Assembly: GCF_030053345.1 (NCBI RefSeq)
Contig: NZ_JASGBP010000007.1
Location: 62,001-126,000, forward strand
DNA length: 64,000 nt
Reading direction: 5' to 3'
Source: Flavobacterium sedimenticola
GTDB lineage: Bacteria > Bacteroidota > Bacteroidia > Flavobacteriales > Flavobacteriaceae
Shown piece after piece: positions 30,426-39,388 of the stretch (position 1 is the first letter of the stretch; each line of letters begins with the position of its first letter). The notes under the pieces are model-generated. The model saw nothing but the letters and a program-made list of their open reading frames with translations. It did not search any database and had not been told where the DNA came from. Both the position numbers and the translations under genes were made by a program.

Positions 30426-33003
30426 CAGTAGTATTTTTTTCATTATTTTTTTTGGGTTTGTTTCCTGCTCCTTATGGGGGCAGGTTTCCCCAAAAAAACA
30501 CCTCGCGGAAAGCGACTATGGTTTGTGGAGCACCTTGGAAATTAAATGTGCTTCAGCGACAGGGGATTGGGTGTGTTATAATTTGGCTTATGAAAGTAAA
30601 TCGGACACCCTTTTTGTACGTGATAAAAGTGCGAAAAAGCGTTTTGCCTTTCCGAAAGGGACGCATGGTGTTTTTGGGCGGGATAACCGATTTGCCTGTT
30701 TGGTGGGAAGTACGCTTAAAGTGCTGAACCTGAAAACAGGATTTATCAAAGCGATTGATAGTGTAAGGAAGTTTCGTTTTTCAAGTGATGGTCATACATT
30801 AGTTGTTTTGAAAGAGAACCAACAGCTTGTTCTTGAGCGTAAAGGATTGGCATTTGCCGAGATTGAAAGGGTAACGGGGTTTTATTTTAATCCGTCGGGA
30901 ACCGGAATGGTTTATACTATTGCCAAAGAAAAGGCTTCATTGCATTATTGCCCGTTTGATGGTATACAGGAGCATTTTGAGAAGCTTGCCTCTGAGAAAG
31001 ATGTTGTTTTTGAGAACATCGTGTGGCAACAAAACGGCGCTTCCTTTGTGTGTTTGAAAAGGGATACAGGCCCTAAAAAAGAGAACGACGGAGTGCGTTT
31101 ATACTGTTATAGATTGCTTGATAAGAGGGAATTTGAGTTGCCTATTAAATCGACCGGAGAAGGTAATGTTATTGATGAAAAGATGGTTAGTAAGTTTACT
31201 TTATCTCATGATGGCAAGCGAGTGTTCTTTTATCTGAGAGCGGTGCGTTTGTCTGACAACGGAAAGGACGTGGTACAGATTTGGAACGGCAATGACACCT
31301 GGATATACAGTCAGACTGAGCGGGAAGCTCATCCTGAAAATCAATTTTGTTATGTGTGGTGGCCGGATGGGGGACAGTTTTTGAAGTTAACGACCGCCGA
31401 ACGAAGTAATATTATGCTGAGTGGAGACGGACAGTATGCGATAACCTATAACCCGAAAGGGGTTAAAACACAGTTTGAGTTTAATAATAAAATTGAGTGT
31501 TTTGTTTTGGATTTGAAGTCGCCCGATGTAGGTTCACATTTACAGGAGAAAATGTGTTTGGCTGACGAAGTGATGCCTTCGTTTGGAGGAAAATATTTTT
31601 TATACCGCATTGATGAGGATTGGTTTGTTTATGAACTGTTGACTAAAAAGCATAGCCGAGTATCGGTTAACTTCCAGAGGAAGCTCCATTTATTAAATAC
31701 CAGAGGAGGAGTAAAACCGGCATTCAGCATTGCAGGTTGGACAGCGCATGATGCTGATTTGCTGGTTTATGATGATTTTGATTTGTGGGCCATCAGTTTG
31801 AAGGATTTGGGGGTTAAGCGACTCACTAAGGGAAGGGAAAAGGAAATTATTTTCAGGATTGTTCCTTCGACAGGGCAGACGAAAAAGATTCCGATTTTAG
31901 ACGGATTCACCTATCCACTGCTGTCTTTAGAGAAAGGATTTTATTTGAAAGCGGTTGGAAGACGTAGTAAAGCGACCGGATATTATGGGTGGCAAGGGAC
32001 TGCTTATCCTTTACTATTTGAAGATAAAGCCGTGACTGACCTTTGCTTTACTGAAGGTAGTTTGACCTTGTATTGCAAAGTTGAAGACTTTAATGAATCA
32101 CCCAAATTGGTTGCTTTGGCAAAAAATAGAAAACCGGTTGAAGTTTTTTGCAGTAATCCGCAGCAATCCTCTTATTATTGGGGCAGCTCCAAATTGATTG
32201 ATTATGAAGTTAACGGTAAGTTGTTGCAGGGCGCCTTGTTTTATCCTGCGAATTACGACGCGCATAAAAAGTATCCGATGGTTGTTTATATTTATGAAGA
32301 AATGAGTAATCATGTACATAATTATGTAAATCCCAGTGTTTACAACGGTGGGGGACTTAACCTGAGCGTGTTGACTTCAAAAGGCTATTTTGTATTGTAT
32401 CCGGACATTGCCTATGAAACGGACTATGTTGGAAAGAGTGCTACGGATTGTACTATAGGCGCTACGCAAAAGGTAATAGAAATGGGTTTGATTGATAAAG
32501 ACAAGATTGCATTGATGGGGCATTCGTTTGGTGGGTATGAAACAGCGTTTATAGCAACACAAACCGACTTGTTTGCGACAGTGATAGTGGGGGCAGGCGT
32601 AACGGATTTGGTAAGTAGTTATTTGTCTGTTGGTTGGAATAACGGGCGTGCTGAGATTTGGCGTTATGAGTCTGACCAATGGCGTATGAGTAAGTCTCTT
32701 TACGAGGGTATGGAAGTTTATTTGAAAAACTCACCGATTATGTTTGCAGACCAAGTGAAGGTACCACTGCTTATATGGACGGGTGAGTTAGACCGGCAGG
32801 TGCATTATTACCAGAGCATAGCCTTTTATAATGCCTTAAGAAGGTTAGGGAAGAAGCAAATTATGTTGGTGTATCCTGAGAACCGTCACAGGCTTACCAA
32901 TGACAAAAGTCAAATTGATTTTACAAGGCGTTATGAGCAATGGCTAGACTATTTTCTGAAGGGAGATACCAGCCCTAAGTGGATAGAAAACGGAATTAAT
33001 TAA
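30412..33003 (+). CDS. S9 family serine peptidase (prolyl oligopeptidase-like)
   Basis: 863 aa with a signal sequence ending SLWGQ, so exported. Residues 40-600 form a beta-propeller-like region. The alpha/beta hydrolase domain follows (YPMVVYIYEEMSN onward). Catalytic Ser705 lies in GHSFGGYE, Asp794 in GELDRQVHY and His826 in ENRHRL, the S9 order. Family enzymes cleave oligopeptides, often after Pro or Ala. Overlap with susD and the terminator right after its stop define a three-gene susC-susD-peptidase operon for peptide capture and cleavage. Confidence 0.92.
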   Translation: MRDINSSIFFIIFFGFVSCSLWGQVSPKKHLAESDYGLWSTLEIKCASATGDWVCYNLAYESKSDTLFVRDKSAKKRFAFPKGTHGVFGRDNRFACLVGSTLKVLNLKTGFIKAIDSVRKFRFSSDGHTLVVLKENQQLVLERKGLAFAEIERVTGFYFNPSGTGMVYTIAKEKASLHYCPFDGIQEHFEKLASEKDVVFENIVWQQNGASFVCLKRDTGPKKENDGVRLYCYRLLDKREFELPIKSTGEGNVIDEKMVSKFTLSHDGKRVFFYLRAVRLSDNGKDVVQIWNGNDTWIYSQTEREAHPENQFCYVWWPDGGQFLKLTTAERSNIMLSGDGQYAITYNPKGVKTQFEFNNKIECFVLDLKSPDVGSHLQEKMCLADEVMPSFGGKYFLYRIDEDWFVYELLTKKHSRVSVNFQRKLHLLNTRGGVKPAFSIAGWTAHDADLLVYDDFDLWAISLKDLGVKRLTKGREKEIIFRIVPSTGQTKKIPILDGFTYPLLSLEKGFYLKAVGRRSKATGYYGWQGTAYPLLFEDKAVTDLCFTEGSLTLYCKVEDFNESPKLVALAKNRKPVEVFCSNPQQSSYYWGSSKLIDYEVNGKLLQGALFYPANYDAHKKYPMVVYIYEEMSNHVHNYVNPSVYNGGGLNLSVLTSKGYFVLYPDIAYETDYVGKSATDCTIGATQKVIEMGLIDKDKIALMGHSFGGYETAFIATQTDLFATVIVGAGVTDLVSSYLSVGWNNGRAEIWRYESDQWRMSKSLYEGMEVYLKNSPIMFADQVKVPLLIWTGELDRQVHYYQSIAFYNALRRLGKKQIMLVYPENRHRLTNDKSQIDFTRRYEQWLDYFLKGDTSPKWIENGIN

Positions 33004-33008
33004 AATGA

Positions 33009-33044
33009 AAAGACAGTTCATTGCCTAATGAACTGTCTTTTTTT
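33009..33044. terminator. Strong terminator of the susCD-peptidase operon
   Basis: A perfect 14-bp stem (AAAGACAGTTCATT / AATGAACTGTCTTT), 4-nt loop, then TTTT. The A-rich left flank makes it usable in both directions; it separates the operon from the convergent small-peptide gene. Confidence 0.9.
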
Positions 33045-33058
33045 AATTGTTTTGTTTC

Positions 33059-33313
33059 TCAGTGGATTCTCCACAAATCAACAGTACAATCATTTGGATC
33101 CATGCCAAAAACTTGAGCACCACCGGTGTTTGTTTCAGTACAAAGTACTAAGGTTGGATCTGCAGAGCATTCATTCTTGTAGATACAATTAGGACCCTGT
33201 TTGATGTAACCGGATACTGTTACAGCTTTTGTTTTGGAGGCAGTAGTTGCGAATGCACCCACTGCGGCAACACTGAAAAGTGCTACTGACAAAAACAATT
33301 TTGCATTTTTCAT
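33059..33313 (-). CDS. Small secreted Cys-containing protein (DUF6520-like)
   Basis: 84 aa. Signal peptide MKNAKLFLSVALFSVAAVGAFAT with an Ala-rich end. The mature part of about 60 residues has four Cys (NCIYKNEC, LVLCTE, NDCTV), enough for two disulfides. It looks like the DUF6520 peptides of Bacteroidetes, which are of unknown function; the name is from memory. The gene lies 38 bp downstream of the MauE-type membrane protein on the same strand. The pairing suggests that the membrane protein acts on the peptide's thiols. Confidence 0.75.
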   Translation of the reverse strand: MKNAKLFLSVALFSVAAVGAFATTASKTKAVTVSGYIKQGPNCIYKNECSADPTLVLCTETNTGGAQVFGMDPNDCTVDLWRIH

Positions 33314-33351
33314 AATGTAAAGAATTAAGTTTATAAATGATCTACTTTTTT

Positions 33352-34884
33352 CTACAGGTGTTCGATCTCATTCCTGATATTGTTTTTGATTACCGATTTG
33401 TCTAATTTGTAACCCACCATGGTTTTGTCAAAAACGAAATAGACTGTATTTTTTGCCGCAAACATTGCATTGGGTTTTTTTCCCTTTATGTTGTGTACTT
33501 GAAAGCTATACATGTACTCTTTGGTGACTAAATTGTACACATCTACAGGAAGGGATTGTTTCCATAGTTTTAGTGATTCATAGTGCCCGCGAATGTCTGA
33601 GTTTACAAACAAGTATTTTCCTGATGTGGTCATTAATCGGTTAACCGTTACCGGTGGAATAGCCATTTTTCGGTCTCCGTTTTTAAGCTTTACTATTTTA
33701 ATTTTCGCTTTTGTGGTGGTATCTATTGTATTATTTCTGTATTGAATTTTTAACGTATTGTCTGATACAATGAATTGGTTTCGATAGTAGTAGGTGTAAA
33801 TGATATATCCCAATTCGATATTGTAATTCAATATTCCATCACAATCAAACACACCATCAATTTGCTTTTCCAGTACCTTGTTATTCCAAAATATTTCACT
33901 GTTTTGTTTCGATAAATTGATTAATCCTACTATGCTCTCGTTAATCATAGGCTTTCTGCTTCTGATGACGGCTGTTGCAGAATCGATTGGTTCAAATGCC
34001 GAAAACTTTTTTTTAGGGATTGACAATTGTGTGGCATTCCATGATGAAATATCTCCCCTAAACAAGCAAGGAACAGTGCCATCGCTGAGAAAGAAGTTTT
34101 GATTGAGCACTCGTACGTTTGCCGCGCGGAATGGTAAATCATAGTTATTTAATTCTATTTTGTGCTCTACGGCATTTTTAAGGTCGGAACTAATTGCTAG
34201 AATTGCGAGCGGAGCACGGTAGTTTCCCATGTAAATAGTATCGTTTGAATAACCTGCGAAATAGTAGCCTCCGTATTTCAGTTCTAATTTTGCCATCCTT
34301 TTGTATAAATGTGGAGGATATCTGCGGACGAAATTATTTTCCTGATGAATGATGTGTTCTGACTTCAAAAACGAGCCGTAAACTATGGCGATGCCTAAGG
34401 CTGCAGCCATTACTAGTAAAAGAAGTTTCGATTTTCGCTTCGATGTATTGCTTTGTAAAGGAAGCTGTTGTAATGAAAAAATTATTGCAATTAGTGCCAG
34501 TAAACAAAACGCGATGTTGAAATACATGTGTTCTGTCCAGCTCATTTTTTCGAGTACTCCACCACAAGAGCAGGGAACATAAGCACTAAAGTTTAAAATG
34601 ATGAAAATGTATGCTGTGAACATCATCATCAAAACGAATGATGCATTTAGCGCCAAAAACTGTGTTTTTTTGGACATTAGCAGTAATGCTAAGATAATTT
34701 CAATTGTTGGTATGAGCCAAGAGATTAATCCGGCAAACACACTTAGTAACGGAGACTGACCAATTTGAACTGTAAAATTTTCGTAATCTAGGATTTTACT
34801 GGTTGCAGCATACACAAATAGTACTATATACATTGCGCATATGGTTTGAATGCAAATTTCACGTATGGTTTTACTAATCTTCAT
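33352..34884 (-). CDS. MauE/DoxX-type membrane protein with C-terminal extracytoplasmic domain
   Basis: 510 aa. Residues 1-170 hold four to five membrane helices of the MauE/methylamine-utilisation type (YAATSKILDYENFTVQIGQSP, LISWLIPTIEIILALLLM, VPCSCGGVLEKMSW with a C-x-C pair, then a fifth helix). Residues 185-510 are a soluble domain rich in short strands (for example YFAGYSNDTIYMGNYRAP) that resembles a six-bladed propeller without clear repeats. MauE-like proteins handle disulfides of periplasmic partners. Its gene precedes the four-Cys peptide gene. Confidence 0.8.
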   Translation of the reverse strand: MKISKTIREICIQTICAMYIVLFVYAATSKILDYENFTVQIGQSPLLSVFAGLISWLIPTIEIILALLLMSKKTQFLALNASFVLMMMFTAYIFIILNFSAYVPCSCGGVLEKMSWTEHMYFNIAFCLLALIAIIFSLQQLPLQSNTSKRKSKLLLLVMAAALGIAIVYGSFLKSEHIIHQENNFVRRYPPHLYKRMAKLELKYGGYYFAGYSNDTIYMGNYRAPLAILAISSDLKNAVEHKIELNNYDLPFRAANVRVLNQNFFLSDGTVPCLFRGDISSWNATQLSIPKKKFSAFEPIDSATAVIRSRKPMINESIVGLINLSKQNSEIFWNNKVLEKQIDGVFDCDGILNYNIELGYIIYTYYYRNQFIVSDNTLKIQYRNNTIDTTTKAKIKIVKLKNGDRKMAIPPVTVNRLMTTSGKYLFVNSDIRGHYESLKLWKQSLPVDVYNLVTKEYMYSFQVHNIKGKKPNAMFAAKNTVYFVFDKTMVGYKLDKSVIKNNIRNEIEHL

Positions 34885-34957
34885 TTTGCAGTGTTTTGTA
34901 GTGTAAAATTCTATAAAACAATTTGTTATAGATATTCAAATGCGTATGATAACTATT

Positions 34958-35857
34958 CTAAAGAGTAGTTTTTCTACTGAGCTCACTAGGTGCGTATCGG
35001 TATTTTTTTTTGAAAGCTTTATAAAAATTTAGGTAAGAATTAAAACCACAGAGAAATGAAATTTCTTTTAGCGATATATCGGTTTGAAGAATTAAGTTGT
35101 GAGCTTTCTTTAGCCTTTCATTATTGTAGAGTTGGTATATACTTGTATTGAAAAAATGACGGAATCCTTCTTTTAATTTGAATTCGTTAGAGCCAAATCT
35201 TCGTGCCAGAACTTTTAACGGAGGAAGTGGTTCCTCGAGATTGTTTAGTATGTAGTCGTAAACGTTTTGGATTATTGCAGAATCTTTTGTGGGCGATGTT
35301 GGTTTATTATTTGAATTAAAAGTGTCACCAAGAGAATCCTGAAGTACAGTTGTTAATGAAGTTATTAAAATCTCATTACTCATAAGTAGTTTAGAGATTG
35401 TAAAGTGTAATGGGAGTAGTTTTTTATTTCCGGTTATTAAAACTAATTGAATCGTGGAATGATATTCTACATCTTTTAGGATTTCCTGTTTTATGCTTTG
35501 CCAGACATCTGCTGATTGTGGTGCTATCATTTCATCAAATACCATTTTGTTCAGCTCGTCAGGACTATAGCTGAGATTTGAAATGACGGAAGCATTAAAG
35601 CTTTTGATATTGAAATCTATACCCAGTAAAAAAGTATTTTGGATAACGCTTTGATAGTTATAGTAGGGAATGACATAGCCTGATTTTGCAATCGTATTTT
35701 GAAGTGTCAATCCTAAGGTGTTAAGTACGCTACTTAGTTTCTCTATTTCATCATTCGAAGGAGTTGGTTCTATTCTATAAGCCAAATTACCGGTTGCTAA
35801 TTCGAATAGCATCCGGTAAACATTTTTCATCCGCTGTTGGTAGGATTGGCTTTGCAT
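34958..35857 (-). CDS. AraC family regulator with PAS-like sensor
   Basis: 299 aa. The N-terminal 40 residues resemble HAMP/linker (ELATGNLAYRIEPTPSNDEIEKL). A PAS-like domain follows at 65-170 (FLLGIDFNIKSFNASVISNLSYSPDEL, then IQLVLITGNKKLLPLHFTIS). The C-terminal 100 residues are an AraC HTH (LKVLARRFGSNEFKLKEGFR, ISLKEISFLCGFNSYLNFYKAFKKKY). It is soluble. An inverted repeat 38 bp upstream of its start may be its own operator. The neighbouring MauE gene, 73 bp downstream, is the likeliest target. Confidence 0.88.
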   Translation of the reverse strand: MQSQSYQQRMKNVYRMLFELATGNLAYRIEPTPSNDEIEKLSSVLNTLGLTLQNTIAKSGYVIPYYNYQSVIQNTFLLGIDFNIKSFNASVISNLSYSPDELNKMVFDEMIAPQSADVWQSIKQEILKDVEYHSTIQLVLITGNKKLLPLHFTISKLLMSNEILITSLTTVLQDSLGDTFNSNNKPTSPTKDSAIIQNVYDYILNNLEEPLPPLKVLARRFGSNEFKLKEGFRHFFNTSIYQLYNNERLKKAHNLILQTDISLKEISFLCGFNSYLNFYKAFKKKYRYAPSELSRKTTL

Positions 35858-35894
35858 GCTTAGAAGAATGATGCAACAAAGCTATAGAAGTGTT

Positions 35895-35932
35895 ATTCCC
35901 GAATCAAATGTTATGGTGTGTGATTCGGGAAT
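35895..35932. promoter_or_regulatory. Inverted repeat ATTCCCGAATCA-N14-TGATTCGGGAAT
   Basis: Perfect 12-bp arms, centred about 56 bp upstream of the AraC-PAS gene. The arm contains ATTCGGGAAT, the same decamer as in the elements at 9625 and 11526, but here arranged as an inverted rather than direct repeat. Confidence 0.6.
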
Positions 35933-36026
35933 TGAGTACTTAATAAAAATACATAAAAACTGTAATTATATAGATTTCATAAAGATATTTTTGCAAAGTT
36001 TTTTTGGATACTAAGTTTTTTGATTC

Positions 36027-37151
36027 TTAAACATTAATGTCTTTTTTCAATACCGAAATTCTTTCTTGTAAAGCTATGCTCAGTCCACGGTCAAGCATAT
36101 TTACTATTTCTTTTTCCGCCGATTCTAAATTGCTTAATGCAAGTTCACTCTCATTTTTTAATACATTCATTGCGGCTTTTGTAGCTCGGATTTGTGCTTT
36201 GGGGATTAAAGCGGCAGGTTCAAAATTGTTCCAATAGTTTGTAGCTTGAGTTATGTCTTTTTTTGCGAAGGCATAAAAGAAGGCTGCATCGAGCCACACT
36301 ATATTTCGAATTCCTTTTGGAATTGAATCGACTTCTTTGATATAGTTGAGGAGGTGTTGCTCTGCACTATCAATATTACCCCGATCAAGTTCTGATTGAT
36401 GTAAAAAACTATGAAGATAAACTCCAAAAGGAGCTTTTAACTTTTTAGCTAGACTTAAAGCTTCATTAAGCTCGTTTTGGTCGATTTCACTTGGTCTTAT
36501 TCCTGCGTAAGCGTTTGTAATTAATTTTAAAATTAACAATTCAAATCGAGCTGTATCACCTCCTTTGAGTATACGCAGTACCCGTGCGCCGTCTGATGAA
36601 AATCCATTAGCTCTTAACGGAATGGCTGTGGATATAAATATGATTAGCGATAGTACAGCCATAATAAGCAATGAATTTGTTATTAATTGACTTTCGATAT
36701 GCGTTGGTAAAGAGTAGTACAATACATAGGAGAGTAAACTCAGAGTGAGACTGGCAATTGGTCCACCAGCGGCATATACAGAAAATCGTTTGGCGATATT
36801 TTCAGTCCCAACCGGCATACAAATTACTAAGCCGCCCGCTGTATTGACATTTTTATTCCACTTAAATCTCCATTTATTATTGTTCTTTTCCCACATAAAC
36901 GGACCCACGATATAGATTTTGAAATTAAATTTCATCCAGACTCCAGCTAAGGCATGGCCGGCTTCATGAATGGCGATTACCACTAAAAAGATGGGTACAA
37001 AGAGCAGCAATAACGTGATGAATGTCAATTTTGACATACCAGAAGAAGCGGCTATTCCCATTTTACCGGCAAAAAAACCAATACCACCAAAGACAATAAT
37101 AAAGGCTATTGATTTTATTGCTTTTAAAAAGATATCTTTTTTGATTGTCAT
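36027..37151 (-). CDS. M50-family (site-2 protease-like) membrane metallopeptidase
   Basis: 374 aa. The zinc motif HEAGH is at residues 62-66 within a membrane helix (FLVVIAIHEAGHALAGVW); a second helix group lies near 135-180. I do not see a clear NPDG motif; AVPLRANGFSSDG-like text near 180 (IPLRANGFSSDGARVL) fills the equivalent place. The C-terminal 180 residues are helical and possibly TPR-like, facing the cytosol. Site-2 proteases cleave membrane-embedded regulators. It has its own promoter region and precedes the YCF48-like gene's stop side by 29 bp. Confidence 0.8.
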   Translation of the reverse strand: MTIKKDIFLKAIKSIAFIIVFGGIGFFAGKMGIAASSGMSKLTFITLLLLFVPIFLVVIAIHEAGHALAGVWMKFNFKIYIVGPFMWEKNNNKWRFKWNKNVNTAGGLVICMPVGTENIAKRFSVYAAGGPIASLTLSLLSYVLYYSLPTHIESQLITNSLLIMAVLSLIIFISTAIPLRANGFSSDGARVLRILKGGDTARFELLILKLITNAYAGIRPSEIDQNELNEALSLAKKLKAPFGVYLHSFLHQSELDRGNIDSAEQHLLNYIKEVDSIPKGIRNIVWLDAAFFYAFAKKDITQATNYWNNFEPAALIPKAQIRATKAAMNVLKNESELALSNLESAEKEIVNMLDRGLSIALQERISVLKKDINV

Positions 37152-37180
37152 TATTTGGATGAAAGAATTGTAAAAATAAT

Positions 37181-38245
37181 TTACAGTTTAAAAACATTTA
37201 CACCAATAGCATATCCATAGATGTTGCCTTTCTTGTCTTTATAAATTCGAATTTTATTACAAGCTCTGCCTAAATCTATTTTCTGCCAAGTAACTCCTCC
37301 GTCTATGGTTTCAAATCCGCTATTCATGGTGCCGACAAATCCGTGGTTTTCATCAATAAACCCGATACCGAATTCCCGTGTACCGGCATCTTCGACTAAG
37401 TTAATTTCTGTCCATGTTTTGCCGCCATCTGTAGTTTTTGCTATCCGCTGTTGTTTTACATTTGGATCCGGATTGTACGATTGAATGGTCACATATCCAA
37501 CATCTTTAGTGGGAAACGAAACTTTCCAGGTGGTTTCATAAGGTCGGGTCGATTGATATACTTTTTGCCATGTTTCTCCACCATCAGTGGTTTTTAAAAT
37601 AAGGGCATTGGATTGTGTAATATCCTCGCTGGTTGCAGCACAAACAATTCCTTCATTTTTGTTGAACATTTTGATGTCAAACAGCATTTTACAATAGTTA
37701 TTCATACTCTTTGATGTCCAAGTTTCTCCACCATCATGCGACATCATAATATTTGCCGGACTACCTACACGACCTACCGCAAAGAGGTGTGTTTTGTAAT
37801 CAATTTTTCCGTGATTGATATATTGTTCTTTAACCAAATCGATGGCACATAATCCTTTTACATAAGACCCTTTATAGTTTACCGGTTTCCATGTTTTGCC
37901 ACCATCTTTGGTGCTGTATAGCGGAATAGTATCGGTTACATTGGGGAAATATTCGGTACCCACAGTTCCTGCAAATCCAACATTCTCATCAACAAAGGCG
38001 ATGGTTCTGAAGAAAGTTCCTTTTTGTTCCACTTGTTTTTCCCAAGTAGTGCCGCCGTCGGTGGTATGGAAAATTTTCCCATAGCCGTTAACATACCATC
38101 CTGTATTTTCATCTATGAAGGTGATATCGTCTTGTTTGCCGGGATATGGTTCGGTGGTTAGTTTTTTCCAAGTTTGTTCTTGTGAAAAACAAGAGCTTAC
38201 AGCACAAAACAATAAAACAGCTACTTTGATAATGATTTTTGTCAT
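37181..38245 (-). CDS. Secreted YCF48/BNR-repeat beta-propeller protein
   Basis: 354 aa from MTKIIIKVAVLLFCAVSSCFSQ, a signal peptide (the frame opens at 38287). At least five repeats of the T-DGG-TW type occur: TTDGGTTWEKQ, STKDGGKTWKPV, SHDGGETWTSK, TTDGGETWQKV, KTTDGGKTWTEI, TIDGGVTWQKI, interleaved with VGF/VGYVT strands. This is the Asp-box propeller found in YCF48/HCF136 and sialidase-like proteins. No catalytic residues are evident; it probably binds or scaffolds on the cell surface. Confidence 0.88.
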   Translation of the reverse strand: MTKIIIKVAVLLFCAVSSCFSQEQTWKKLTTEPYPGKQDDITFIDENTGWYVNGYGKIFHTTDGGTTWEKQVEQKGTFFRTIAFVDENVGFAGTVGTEYFPNVTDTIPLYSTKDGGKTWKPVNYKGSYVKGLCAIDLVKEQYINHGKIDYKTHLFAVGRVGSPANIMMSHDGGETWTSKSMNNYCKMLFDIKMFNKNEGIVCAATSEDITQSNALILKTTDGGETWQKVYQSTRPYETTWKVSFPTKDVGYVTIQSYNPDPNVKQQRIAKTTDGGKTWTEINLVEDAGTREFGIGFIDENHGFVGTMNSGFETIDGGVTWQKIDLGRACNKIRIYKDKKGNIYGYAIGVNVFKL

Positions 38246-38326
38246 TTTATTTTCTTTTAGATTCAACACTTTGAATTTTTCATTCAAAATTAAAATCTAC
38301 GGCCATAAAAGGATTGTCAAAAATTG

Positions 38327-39187
38327 CTAATTTATACTGGTAAATTGCTTTGGAGTGCAGCCATATTTTAGTTTAAATGCTTTGCAAAAAGACGCGCTAT
38401 CTGCAAAAGAAGTTAGCAGGGCAATTTCCGATAGGCTGTATTTTTGTAATAATAAATTTTGAGCATACGCTAATCGTTGTTGGATGATATATTGATAGGG
38501 CGTTATGTTAAAAACGGTTTTGAACAACCTGATAAAATGATATTCTGACAGCTTAGCTTCTTGGGCTATTAATTCGATATTAATTTTTTCAAGAAAACAG
38601 TCATCCATGTAGTTTTTAGCCTCATAAATAAAATTAAATAATCGACCATTTGTTTCCTGCTTGACTGATTTTAAAGCATTGAAGCCCTTAAAAATTTGGC
38701 TTTGGTCTTTTACAATACATTCGGCTACAGCATAGAATAATTCTTTACTTACTGTAGTTTTTTCATTACGTAAATTTTCAAATTCATTTGACAATTGCTG
38801 CAAAGCATAGCCAAAAGAAGTATTATTGGCATTGTATTTTTGTACCATCCATTCTTGTTCAAATAAAAAATCTGAGAAAGCGGTTGTTTTTTGATATTGA
38901 AAATCAATAATATCAGTGATCATTTCTTTTGCAATATCAATACAAATTCCATTTACCGGTGAAGTATTGTCTATTAAGACACTTGAAGTGGTGTTCTTGT
39001 TGCCGATTACATATTCTCCTTGCTTGACAACAAATTTTTTGTTGTTTAGGGTATAAACTTCATTCCCGGAAGCGACATATTTTGCCGAAAAGTTTTGAAA
39101 GGGTACTTTTTGTTCCGTTTGAATAATGCTCGACAGACGCAATTCATTGCCGCTATTGTCAGAAAAGATATTTTTGTTGATTACCAT
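38327..39187 (-). CDS. AraC family transcriptional regulator
   Basis: 286 aa. The N-terminal half is a cupin-like sensor (KYVASGNEVYTLNNKKFVVKQGEYVIGN). The last 100 residues form the two HTH motifs (INIELIAQEAKLSEYHFIRLF, YSLSEIALLTSFADSASFCKAFKLKYG). Its effector is unknown. It precedes the YCF48-like gene on the same strand with 81 bp between stop and start, which makes that gene a possible target. Confidence 0.9.
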   Translation of the reverse strand: MVINKNIFSDNSGNELRLSSIIQTEQKVPFQNFSAKYVASGNEVYTLNNKKFVVKQGEYVIGNKNTTSSVLIDNTSPVNGICIDIAKEMITDIIDFQYQKTTAFSDFLFEQEWMVQKYNANNTSFGYALQQLSNEFENLRNEKTTVSKELFYAVAECIVKDQSQIFKGFNALKSVKQETNGRLFNFIYEAKNYMDDCFLEKINIELIAQEAKLSEYHFIRLFKTVFNITPYQYIIQQRLAYAQNLLLQKYSLSEIALLTSFADSASFCKAFKLKYGCTPKQFTSIN

Positions 39188-39346
39188 AACAAACCGGAAT
39201 TACTTGCCCATAAGTATTTGATTTTTAAGTATTGTTACAGTTTTTGTTAAAAACAGAATCCATTTTTTTATAAATGTAGCTTTTGAGTTTAAAACTATTA
39301 CATTCAAGTACTTTTAAATTGAAGCGATTGCCGGTTATGAAATAAA

Positions 39347-39376
39347 AAAATGCCAAATTGTAAAATTTGGCATTTT
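39347..39376 (-). terminator. Terminator of the NmrA-family gene
   Basis: A 13-bp stem (AAAATGCCAAATT / AATTTGGCATTTT) with a 4-nt loop; the minus strand continues in a T run. Confidence 0.85.
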
Positions 39377-39388
39377 AGATATTTATAT

